DNA of 64,000 nt from Oopsacas minuta. Taxonomy: Eukaryota; Porifera; Hexactinellida; Lyssacinosida; Leucopsacidae. The position numbers and the translations under genes are program-made. Under the pieces are notes generated by a model. That model saw only the letters and a program-made list of their open reading frames with translations. It searched no databases and had not been told where the DNA came from. Every line of letters starts with the position of its first letter. The stretch's first letter is position 1. Where the stretch lies: NCBI GenBank assembly GCA_024704765.1, contig JAKMXF010000222.1:1492400-1556399 (forward strand), read 5' to 3'. Positions 52,801 through 64,000 of this stretch are shown one piece after another.

Positions 52801-55118
52801 TTCCATTATGTACTATACAAACAGGATTTAGTATAACAACAAAAAAATTTATAATGTTGTGAATCTACTACAGTAAATATACATCTTTATTAATGGGTGT
52901 ATATCAAATATGCGTTTATATCGAAGTCTGAAAATATAACAAATACCTATGGTCCCAAACCTTTAAAATAACATATATCGCATCGGTTATATCAAACTCC
53001 GCTTATGTCGAAGTAATTATCCCGGTCACTTGAGCTTCAATATTACGGAAGTTGACTGAATATACTTTCTGGCCTATTTGTACCATCAGTTTATTGATCT
53101 GTTACCAATTTACAACATCTCGCATTGATGTGTATTTGGTTTTAATGTTCTCGTTAATCCTTAGTGAATATATCTTTCTACAAACTTCTATAGACTCAAT
53201 ATCAGTACCAGTTTCTAACAATAATGATTCAATCCAGTCTCCTACAGATGTAGAGGGACCAGATACTGATGGGTACATTGTCCCTCCCAGTCGCAGCGTC
53301 TCTCATATTCCATCTCAGCTCTCAGCTGAGCAATCTATTCTCGTAACAGCTGATCCACATACTGAGAGCATTTCAGAACAGCTGATCAGTCCTTCTCCTT
53401 CTGACGAGAGCTCTACCTCTGCAAGTACTGAGACTGGAGAGATCTGTCACACCAAGACTCCTTCTCCTGAACGAGACATCCAGCTATCTAGCCCACCAGT
53501 AGAGATATCACTAACTAGCAGTACAGAGATTAGTAGAGTTAGCAAGTCACCAAACTTATCAAGAGACCCGCCACACTATTCTGACACATTTCTAACTAGT
53601 CTGGATGAGGTAATATCCCCTTCTGAAGGTGTACATGAAAAGTTATCTGAGGACCAATCCCTTGAGATATTGAAACAAGAACGTGACAAGATATCAGAAA
53701 GCTTATCAGTTGTTATGAGCAGTCAGGTCCTGTCAGAAAGAGTAATAAGTGAGTTAGAGGAGAATAAATTCGAGATTGGAGATGAAGTTATCATAAGAGA
53801 CGGATTACACGGTATTGTACGTTTCAACGGTGCTACTTCATTTGCACCAGGTATATGGATTGGTGTAGAGCTCAGAGAGTCAGTAGGCACTAGTGATGGT
53901 ACAGTAGATGATATTTCTTATTTCAGCTGTCCTCCTAATCATGGTGTGTTTAACAAACCTAAAAATCTACGTAAACTAACAGACAGTACAGAGCACGATA
54001 TAGACATGTCTCCAGCTGATTCAGACCTGGAGAGCATACCAGAAGAAGCGAGGACACATCTCTCTATTGAACCTCTGGTGAGTGTCATCTCTGAGACAGG
54101 TCCTGACAGGAGTATTACTGTATTCTCAGAGACAGAATCAGCTGGTACTGCTCCTGAGGACCAAACCCTGAGATTGTCAGTTGAATCAGCTGACCTCAAT
54201 ACATCTCTTGTATACTCTCAGTACGATGAAGTTATGGATCAGCTGATCGACATATTGTTAGAAGATACTTTAGACAATTGTATTACTACAAACGTAAAGA
54301 CACAGGATGACTTAGTGACGTCATTAACAAAGAGTTTGATAATGAAATGGGCTAATAAGTCAGTTGACATATTCCTGGCTGTAAATACAAACAGAGCTCC
54401 CCTGCTTTTACACAATGTCCGTCCTGTTTTGCTAAAGTTGCCAGAGGAGGAGATGACTACCCCTGAGTTATCTCCAGTAAGATCCCCAGCCTCTCCTCAA
54501 CAACCCCCAGCAGTATCCTTGGAGCTACAATATCAGTCTCTATTAAAGATAGCAGATTCTGCTCTTATATTCTATAAGGATAGGCTCATAAAACAGAGAC
54601 CACTGGATATCGGACAGCTGCAGTTCTCTCGTAGAAGTGACACCATCCTTCCCTTAGCTTATAACGTAGCTAACAGTCCCACTAGACAGGCACACCATCA
54701 GATATTTAGACATTTCCTATTTGACATATCCTATCAGGTGATATCAGACCTGAAGAGAGAGATTACACCCCCTCACCTCACTTTACAGCCTCCAAAGAAG
54801 CTGTACCGATCTTTCCAACCGAAAAAACTTGCTTATAAGAATCCTGCACCTGGAGAGGAGGTTCCCTTCGTTGCTAATCGTGTTAGCGAGATGATAAACT
54901 TCCCGAAAAAACAGAACAGTTATCAAGGCAATAAAGATGATCAGGTGGAGAGCTTGCTGTTGAGAGAGATGAGAGAAGAGGAACCTGAATGGATTGACTA
55001 CTCAGAGCATGAATACTTTGTAAAACTGGAAGCTTCTCTCTCCATCTTCCAAGCTATTAAGGAAGAAGCTCTTGATATAGCTATACTTGTAAGAGAGAAG
55101 AGAAAGCTCTTATCTTAA
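43860..55118 (+). CDS. CEP350: CEP350-like centrosomal CAP-Gly protein
   Basis: Twenty exons, all splice phases agreeing: 43860-44055, 44388-44826, 44963-45322, 45380-45699, 45762-46017, 46075-46218, 46279-46746, 46858-47038, 47413-47616, 48386-48558, 49136-49212, 49640-49883, 50176-50311, 50382-50491, 50747-51028, 51427-51586, 52072-52228, 52289-52437, 52509-52566, 53194-55118. They encode about 2012 aa (human 3117). CEP350 anchors microtubules at centrosomes and cilium bases. The family mark is in exons 13-14: VRAKHQSMLLQLRESCIEER running into T-Q-A-H-L-K-W-L. Most of the rest is disordered or coiled coil, with S/P-rich linkers. The CAP-Gly domain lies in the last exon (about 53770-53975): GDEVIIRDGLHGIVRF and G-I-W-I-G-V-E-L, with GVFNKPKNLRKL at the end. 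The C-terminal EEEPEWIDYSEHEYFVKLEA matches the CEP350 tail. The third exon end could also be at 45358, but that would leave a 21-bp intron, so I chose 45322. Confidence 0.85.
44842..44921. mobile_element. 80-bp TA-flanked MITE filling CEP350 intron 2
   Basis: The left CAGTGGTTATCGCTTATAAG and the right end, inverted, CAGTGGGTATCGCTTATAAG are near-perfect inverted repeats, with TA on both sides (44840-44841, 44922-44923). The intron around it (44827-44962) is 136 bp, so removing the element and one TA leaves about 54 bp, the usual intron size here. Confidence 0.85.
49395..49500 (+). repeat. Dispersed repeat copy in CEP350 intron 11
   Basis: GTTGTCTGTTTGTATGTTGTCAA followed by AAGTTTCTCATATGTATATG and TTTTTATGAATATAAAGTAC match the 38960-39352 family in inverted orientation (blocks here are given in short pieces of it). 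Confidence 0.5.
50543..50580. repeat. 10-bp tandem repeat in CEP350 intron 14
   Basis: The unit GAAATCCTGA is repeated about three and a half times. Confidence 0.8.
51618..52053. mobile_element. Pogo/Tigger-like MITEs in CEP350 intron 16
   Basis: The clearest part is 51853-52051: the left CAGTCAACATCCGGTAACT and the right end, inverted, CGGTCAACATCCGGTAACT, with TA on both sides (51851-51852, 52052-52053). It is 199 bp long. Between them, short inverted blocks (TCCCTTTGTTGTA-TTTTAGTA and TACTAAAAATACAACGAAGGG) form an inner hairpin. Upstream, TACAGTAGAACTCGGGTGAT (51618) looks like the tip of a second, damaged copy. Confidence 0.7.
52761..52792. mobile_element. 32-bp perfectly palindromic hAT-like element with 8-bp flanking repeat
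   Basis: Two copies of TAGAGATGCACCGGAT lie head to head with no spacer, forming a perfect 32-bp palindrome. The flanks CTACGTAT (52753-52760) and ATACGTAT (52793-52800) match at 7 of 8 positions, as expected for a hAT target duplication. TAGAGATGCACCG is a tip type known from hAT elements. It lies in CEP350 intron 19. Confidence 0.75.
52866..53047. repeat. Pogo-like relic in CEP350 intron 19
   Basis: Phrases such as GCGTTTATATCGAAGTCTG and CCGCTTATGTCGAAGTAAT resemble the relic near 33022-33110 in inverted form. No clean ends were found. Confidence 0.4.
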
Positions 55119-55325
55119 TGTTTTTGAACTAACTATTTAATTTATTCTGAAAGTAAATGGTAAAATTAATATTTCACGATATTAATTATGTAACTTACAT
55201 AGTACATTGCTTTTGGACTGCCAAATTAGTATTATGTACTGTAGCAGCTGTTTAATTGGATTGTAATTGAATTTTAATTATTTAACTACTTTATTCATTA
55301 AGAATCCAATTGCGCATTAGGCCAC

Positions 55326-55608
55326 TGTTAATGAGAAACTTGTTTCAGCTCCACATTAGATCCACCTAAACATGCATGCGGGCAGGCGGTTCATTATCAT
55401 TATCTCATTATTTTGTAAAAATATAATTACTAAAGTCAAATTTGATATGAGAATAGGCTAGACTATGAAAAAGATACTTCTATTGTACTCTAGCCAGTTT
55501 ATACACCTTGTAGTTGAAATACATTGAGTAAATGGTGAAATAATGACAATATTACTGCGGTAGCCAAATCAGATGCGGGCGGTGGAGCTGAAACATGTTT
55601 CCAACTAA
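55326..55608. mobile_element. Probable MITE
   Basis: The left TGTTAATGAGAAACTTGTTT continuing CAGCTCCAC is matched, inverted, by TGTTAGTTGGAAACATGTTT continuing CAGCTCCAC at the right end. The extent is approximate and I see no clear target duplication. Confidence 0.5.
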
Positions 55609-55831
55609 CAATAGCCTTATATTATAAAATGTTCTCTCATTACCATATACTCGTAATTACAGGTATTTAAATAGGGTTGCTACATTCATTGTGTAGGTGT
55701 TCAGATTGTGTCCTGCCTGGGATATTCGCACAAATAATAATAATAATCAAGTAATTCCGCTTAATACTCGCTCTAGACCGGACCCAGGCCAAACTTCTCC
55801 ACATTGTTCAGTAAATTTAGCCAGCCCGTAA

Positions 55832-56045
55832 TAGGGTTTTTAATCCTTGGATTTTGGGATTAGTATCTCACTTCCAAAAATTGGAAATATTATTATTATC
55901 CAATATCTTATTGATTGTTTATCTAAGTCGAAACAATATTACACTAAATAGATTGCAACTACCAATTTTTTACATATTTTTAGGTTGGTAATAATACATA
56001 CATAGATTTTTAGATCATCCCGGGATCCCGGGATTAAAAACCCTA
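55832..56045. mobile_element. hAT-type MITE, 214 bp, perfect 8-bp duplication
   Basis: Inverted tips TAGGGTTTTTAATCC at both ends. The direct repeat GCCCGTAA flanks them at 55824-55831 and 56046-56053. TA(G)GG tips with 8-bp duplications fit hAT. The centre contains GGGATCCCGGGAT and an AT-rich stretch. Confidence 0.88.
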
Positions 56046-57104
56046 GCCCGTAATGATTGCTAATATGTGATAATATTTAGCAATAAATTGATATTATTGA
56101 AGTTCAGATTCTGGCTAGGTATGGCTGCTTTAAGAATTGCTCAACAACTTAAAGTTTTCCCAGGAGCACATATCGGCTTCTTAATACTTAGTGCTAATGC
56201 TTTTCTTGCTGACTTTAATATTTAATAATTCATATCTTTTCAGATGTCTTCTTGCATATTCTTTAGAAATATTCTTTTTTGTGATAATTGGTGTATCGAT
56301 CAATACGAATATTTGTTTTCTAATTTCTTTTAGTTTGTAAGTTCTCCCATTTTAAATGTATTGCATGCCAATTTAGTGATTCAGATAATCCTTTGCTAGA
56401 GTGAATACTTGGTTGTCTTAACAAGATTTCCTCTAAGCATGTGGACGGGCAGTATTCACTGCTATCATTGATTTTATGACCTCATAATATAGAATGGTTA
56501 ATATTTAGTTATATCATAGGGTGCTTCGTCGATTCACGATATGATAACAACATGCAACAACCTCTTTGCAGTTGTTTTATATGACAACTGGTACTTTACT
56601 CGAAATATTTACTTTGTAAATGTGATTGTGTCTTTGAATTTGATATTCATAGTCCGTATGTATTAAAACACGGGCACCTTAAGATAACATCACAACCGGC
56701 CTACAATAGAAAATTCATACCACAAGTGCGAATCTAAACCCAAAATGAATACCTGCATGTACCAATTTGTCTCAATGGGAATGCCAGAATTTACAGAGTG
56801 GAGAAGAAGCGAATTTTGAATTGATTGCAACTTGCAAGTACATAGGGTATTGCAATCCACCTATCGGGTAGTGATTCGTTTCCTATCTAGTTTACAATGC
56901 CTCGTTTTAGATATGAGTGGGACGTTTCTAGAGCGGCAGAAGGTATAAAGCAGTCAAGCCATGGCTGACCAGCCTGACTTTTTCTGCGCTGTCACTAGGT
57001 TTTCAAAATATATGACCATATCTACAGGAGGAACATCTGTGAATAGTCTGCTATTGTAATAATCTCGTTATACACTGCTATAGCATTTATTAGATTTTCT
57101 AGAA

Positions 57105-57497
57105 ATGGGACGAGTACGAACAAAAACTGTGAAGCGGGCATCTCGCCTCATTATTGAAAAATACTATACAAAACTAAGTTTTGATTTCCACACCAACAAG
57201 CGTGTGTGTGAAGAGATTGCTATAATCCCAACGAAACGTCTGAGGAACAAGATTGCTGGCTTTGTCACTCATCTAATGAAACGTATACAGAAAGGACCAG
57301 TTCGTGGTATCTCTATCAAACTACAGGAAGAGGAGAGAGAGAGGAGAGATAACTACCAACCTGAAGTATCTGCTCTACAACCTGACCATACTAAGATGAT
57401 TGATGTAGATCCAGATACAAATAAGATGCTGGCCTCTTTAGGATTTGATATACCTAATATATTGGTTAGTCCTATACCAGGGTATGGAGCTCGTTAG
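57105..57497 (+). CDS. RPS17: 40S ribosomal protein S17 (eS17)
   Basis: 130 aa in one exon (human 135). It is a small-subunit ribosomal protein. [20 protein letters not shown] begins it, then [13 protein letters not shown] and [40 protein letters not shown] follow, all diagnostic. The C-terminal tail is short and variable as usual. The ATG is two bases after TTCTAG. Confidence 0.98.
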   Translation: MGRVRTKTVKRASRLIIEKYYTKLSFDFHTNKRVCEEIAIIPTKRLRNKIAGFVTHLMKRIQKGPVRGISIKLQEEERERRDNYQPEVSALQPDHTKMIDVDPDTNKMLASLGFDIPNILVSPIPGYGAR

Positions 57498-57671
57498 TTT
57501 GTAGCCTGTTAATTAGACACATGTTAGTTACAACATTGTAGGAATCAATAGTAGAATTTGTTGCTAATTATAATGTATAATATTTCAGATAATTTATCTA
57601 TTAGTTTTGGTTATTAATATACGAGTACCAGCTGTACTGTTGAACTGCTCCCATCTGCTATAGCAATTATA

Positions 57672-58280
57672 ATGCTAACTCGTATAACATCGTTTACGAG
57701 GTTGTTAGGCAATTTGAATCACTCAGCGAATTACAGTAGAGCAACTCTACCTTCTAATAAACACAGAAAAGCTCTAGACTCCAACCTTGAAACAAAAGTC
57801 CCTGATATTGAAGAGATTTACTACAAAGACATAGGGATTACGATAAAGGCACAGAGTTTAATGGTATTGGATAGTTATGCTAAATTCATGAAAATGGCAG
57901 CAAAATGTTTAAACATAGAATTATATCAAGAAATATATTTGAACCCTGAAGTACGTGAATGGGTTATTCTCAAATCTCCTTTCAAATACAAAAAGCATAT
58001 GGTAAAGTACCGTCTCAAGACACACGGACGGTTACTTACCTTCCAGAAAATCACTGGTATGACAGCTGACATTTACATTGAATATGCACAGAGGAATATT
58101 CCAGCTGGAGTATCAATGTCCGTCAGAAAAGTAGAAATGGACCGCTTGCCTTACCTCATAACTAAGTCCATGATGCAGAACAGAAATATTGAAGATGTCA
58201 AGGAGGAGGATGACAAGCAGCGAGCAGAAGAGGCAGCAGCTCTGCAAGATACTTATCAACAGAGGTCTAAGAGAAAATAA
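57672..58280 (+). CDS. MRPS10: Mitochondrial small ribosomal subunit protein uS10m
   Basis: 202 aa, one exon. The N terminus is basic and low in acidic residues (MLTRITSFTRLLGNLNHSAN), fitting mitochondrial import. The uS10 core shows IGITIKAQSLMVLDSYAKFM and F-K-Y-K-K-H-M-V-K-Y-R-L-K-T-H-G-R-L-L-T. G-M-T-A-D-I-Y-I-E-Y and QRNIPAGVSMSVRKVEMDRL follow, matching MRPS10 rather than cytosolic RPS20. The C-terminal tail is acidic then basic. The ATG is eight bases after TATAG. Confidence 0.92.
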   Translation: MLTRITSFTRLLGNLNHSANYSRATLPSNKHRKALDSNLETKVPDIEEIYYKDIGITIKAQSLMVLDSYAKFMKMAAKCLNIELYQEIYLNPEVREWVILKSPFKYKKHMVKYRLKTHGRLLTFQKITGMTADIYIEYAQRNIPAGVSMSVRKVEMDRLPYLITKSMMQNRNIEDVKEEDDKQRAEEAAALQDTYQQRSKRK

Positions 58281-58486
58281 CTTATTTGAATATTATCTCT
58301 TAACTAAATCATAATTTCACTTGTTTATTGAAATATAATAGTTACGAGAAGTGCTTATTGTAAGTGGTGATAGGCGATAGGCAGAGTGGAGTTGATAAGA
58401 TAAATTATTTAAAATAAGAATACTATTATTGTACTAGGACACTGTCGTTTTACAAGTACTCATACACCATCTGCTGATAAGTTCTA

Positions 58487-62188
<3,702 letters not shown>

Positions 62189-62678
62189 ATTATTATTATT
62201 AGGGAAGTAGCGAATTTTTTGGTAGCTAATAATAGCCAAAATTAAACATAGTTTACCAAATACACAGATAGACAGGTACTGGCTATAACATTGAAGGGCC
62301 GCTTTATAATCCTTATTTTAGAAAATTAGCCAAATGTATAGGGTAATGGTAATTCATAAAACGGAGGGAGACAGTTATGTACATATAGATTTGTGTACAG
62401 ATACTTCGGCCTTAGTCAATATCACAGGTATATTAATTGTACGCAAACGTCATCCACTGTAGTAGACAAAGGCATTTCCCGCTCAAAATCACTTCAGAGA
62501 TAATGATATTTAATAGTTGAGAACCACTGCATTGTACAAATACGTGGATTTGATCTTTTCCGGATATATTTAAGAATCATACAGGAACTAGTTGAACCTA
62601 TGGAGCAAAATATAATATAGTCACTGGCTTTCGCTTTCACCATTACTTTTAGTTGAAAATTTACATTGATAAACTAGG

Positions 62679-63505
62679 TCATGAATGAACTTTGCTACAT
62701 TCAGCCGCCTTCCCTAAATGAAAAGGAGCTGAGTTGCTTAATAATGCCTGGTTTGCTTGGATGTTGAATTCCTCACTTCTCCATAGAGATTTTGTTGTGT
62801 TCTGGATGTTAGCATGTACTGGCGTTGCACTGGGCGGTGTGTTCTTTGGTATTCTGTTCCGTACACATTTGGCGCAGATAGAGATGACCTTACATGCTGA
62901 TACAAGTTGTGGGTATAGGTTTATCTGCTGGCTTTGGGGTGTTTTGTTTGGGGCGAGCTTATAGAAGGGAGATCGCTTCTCGGGATGGTTTGTGAGAGGC
63001 ATCTTTTTAATTCCTGGTGGTTTGGATATCCTTGGGATAATTATGATATTGAAAGTTTCAAGGAAGAGTTCCCGAATGTAATAAGTTGTTTCATGTACAG
63101 TGTTTGTGATTGTAAGTCTGGACTTTTGCCACATATTGTATTCATAAGGTATTGCCAGTTCTAATTGTTCAAATGTTGCAGCTGCAAGTAATTTCATGTA
63201 AAAGGTTTTGATAGATTACGTAAGGGAATCAATGGCTTGGGCTATTGCTAGCTTTTGTGGAAATGTTAGTTTGTTTGGTGTTAGATGTTCCAAGAACAAG
63301 TTCAAAATTTGGTACAGTAGGCGGGAGTGTCTAGGTTCTCTAGGCAATGTCCCTTCCTGATGGTAGATTATGTTAGACTTGGATACTCATCGAATAATCT
63401 GGATTAGCTTGGTGGTCTGGTGGTAGGTGAGCCCGTTTTCAAGCGTAGTTACTCGTTGTAGGGTCTGGAGGCGTTTGTAAGTGACCTCTGTGTTTTACTA
63501 ACTGA
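62679..63505 (-). pseudogene. Long minus-strand frame with two stops, unrecognised
   Basis: Reading the minus strand from about 63505 to 62679, a single frame stays open for about 275 codons, broken only by a TGA (about 63395) and a TAA (about 63213). The downstream 172 codons are fully open. The frame is cleaner than expected in AT-rich DNA. Wording such as QKLAIAQAIDSLT and ATFEQLELAIPYEY suggests a globular start, and the end is basic. The complementary strand also has hydrophobic open frames, a warning that composition alone may explain this. I do not recognise a family; it may be a dead transposon gene. Confidence 0.35.
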
Positions 63506-63744
63506 TGGGTCCTCCGGCGGTCGGTTGTAGAGGCTTCGCCTTACATACCGATGGCCTTTGGCGAGTGCGTTATATGCGAGTTGAAGGGGCAGTCATATCT
63601 ATTTGCACTACTAGAAGACCAGTATTTTTAGCGATAATAAAGAAGTTTTATAGTGCAGGAAATGATTAAAAACAAGAATACTCTTTCAGTGTACTCCTTT
63701 TCTTATATTTGATATACTTAAAATAGAATATCACTATTTCAAAA

Positions 63745-63822
63745 TAGCATACCATATATCCTACCTTAACAACGGACAAATAGACAGACAAACTATAATT
63801 GTGATTTAATAATATAGTTTCA
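63745..63822 (-). repeat. Dispersed repeat copy
   Basis: CATACCATATATCCTACCTT, AACAACGGACAAATAGACAG and ATTGTGATTTAATAATATAG match the tail of the 38960-39352 family. Confidence 0.65.
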
Positions 63823-64000
63823 TATTAATTTATTTATGGTTCCTTCTATTTATTGGAGGGGGAGAGTTTTGATAAATTTAATCTGCTAGGGATTTTGTAA
63901 TATGAAATATTTCGCTAAATTTGCAATATTAGTTAACTGGTTGCATAAATTCATTCTGCATTAATTAAATTTCGTATGGATTGGTCATTTCCGTTGAATT

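Larger units (their letters stand above)
55119..57104. other. CEP350-RPS17 intergenic region
   Basis: No gene. It contains the MITEs at 55326-55608 and 55832-56045, and then AT-rich DNA. TTCTAG lies two bases before the RPS17 ATG. Confidence 0.45.
62189..64000. other. Right end of window
   Basis: No intact gene. It contains the decayed frame at 62679-63505, a solo hAT-like end (GTTGAGAACCACTG near 62517) and a dispersed repeat copy (63745-63822). Confidence 0.4.

Noticed and set aside
62734..63164. Hydrophobic plus-strand frames, considered as nuclear copies of mitochondrial genes
   Set aside because: No mitochondrial protein is recognisable and the opposite strand is the longer open frame.

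Overview
The window is animal nuclear DNA: AT-rich, spliced genes that code for metazoan-type proteins. Recognised genes include cullin-2, OGG1, acid sphingomyelinase, BUD31, PRPP synthetase, ILRUN, MFSD8/CLN7, PPP1R36, RTF2, two synaptogyrins, DPH5, a CEP350-like CAP-Gly protein, RPS17, MRPS10 and an SH3-DH RhoGEF. Genes lie roughly every 3 kb, many are intronless, and most introns are 50-110 bp, so the genome is compact. Many start codons follow a splice-acceptor-like TAG/CAG within a few bases. An early-branching invertebrate with a compact genome, such as a glass sponge, would fit, but nothing here proves the taxon.

Layout. 1-6.4 kb is a transposon graveyard: an SLCO/OATP transporter remnant broken by a 3.8-kb long-inverted-repeat element, which holds a later DD37D mariner copy, followed by an NHL-repeat pseudogene. 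6.8-12.7 kb is a tight same-strand run: a leucine-rich-repeat protein with a VHL-box-like N terminus, OGG1, and a six-exon CUL2. 13.9-27.2 kb is ILRUN, whose fourth intron is about 11 kb long and hosts SMPD, BUD31, an unrecognised coiled-coil gene and PRPS. 28.5-43.4 kb carries MFSD8, a Tc1-type HTH gene, a possible eIF4E-binding protein, PPP1R36, RTF2, two oppositely oriented synaptogyrins with an NDUFB4-like gene between them, a small membrane protein and DPH5. 43.9-55.1 kb is a 20-exon CEP350-like gene that I rebuilt with consistent splice phases (about 2012 aa). 57.1-62.2 kb has RPS17, MRPS10 and the RhoGEF. The last 1.8 kb holds a decayed minus-strand reading frame and repeats.

Mobile DNA is abundant but small. 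Several non-autonomous hAT-type elements have 8-bp target duplications, two of them perfect. There are TA-duplicating MITEs, one of which makes up most of a CEP350 intron, and a 32-bp perfectly palindromic hAT-like element. There is also a 16-copy 20-bp tandem array just upstream of BUD31, a GATA microsatellite, and a dispersed repeat family with several copies.

The genes are mostly unrelated housekeeping functions. The exception is the possible link between CUL2 and the LRR protein 2.5 kb upstream, which carries a BC-box and a short Cul2-box-like motif and may be a substrate receptor for that ligase. All exon boundaries, product names and element calls come from reading the sequence and from family knowledge; no database search was run.
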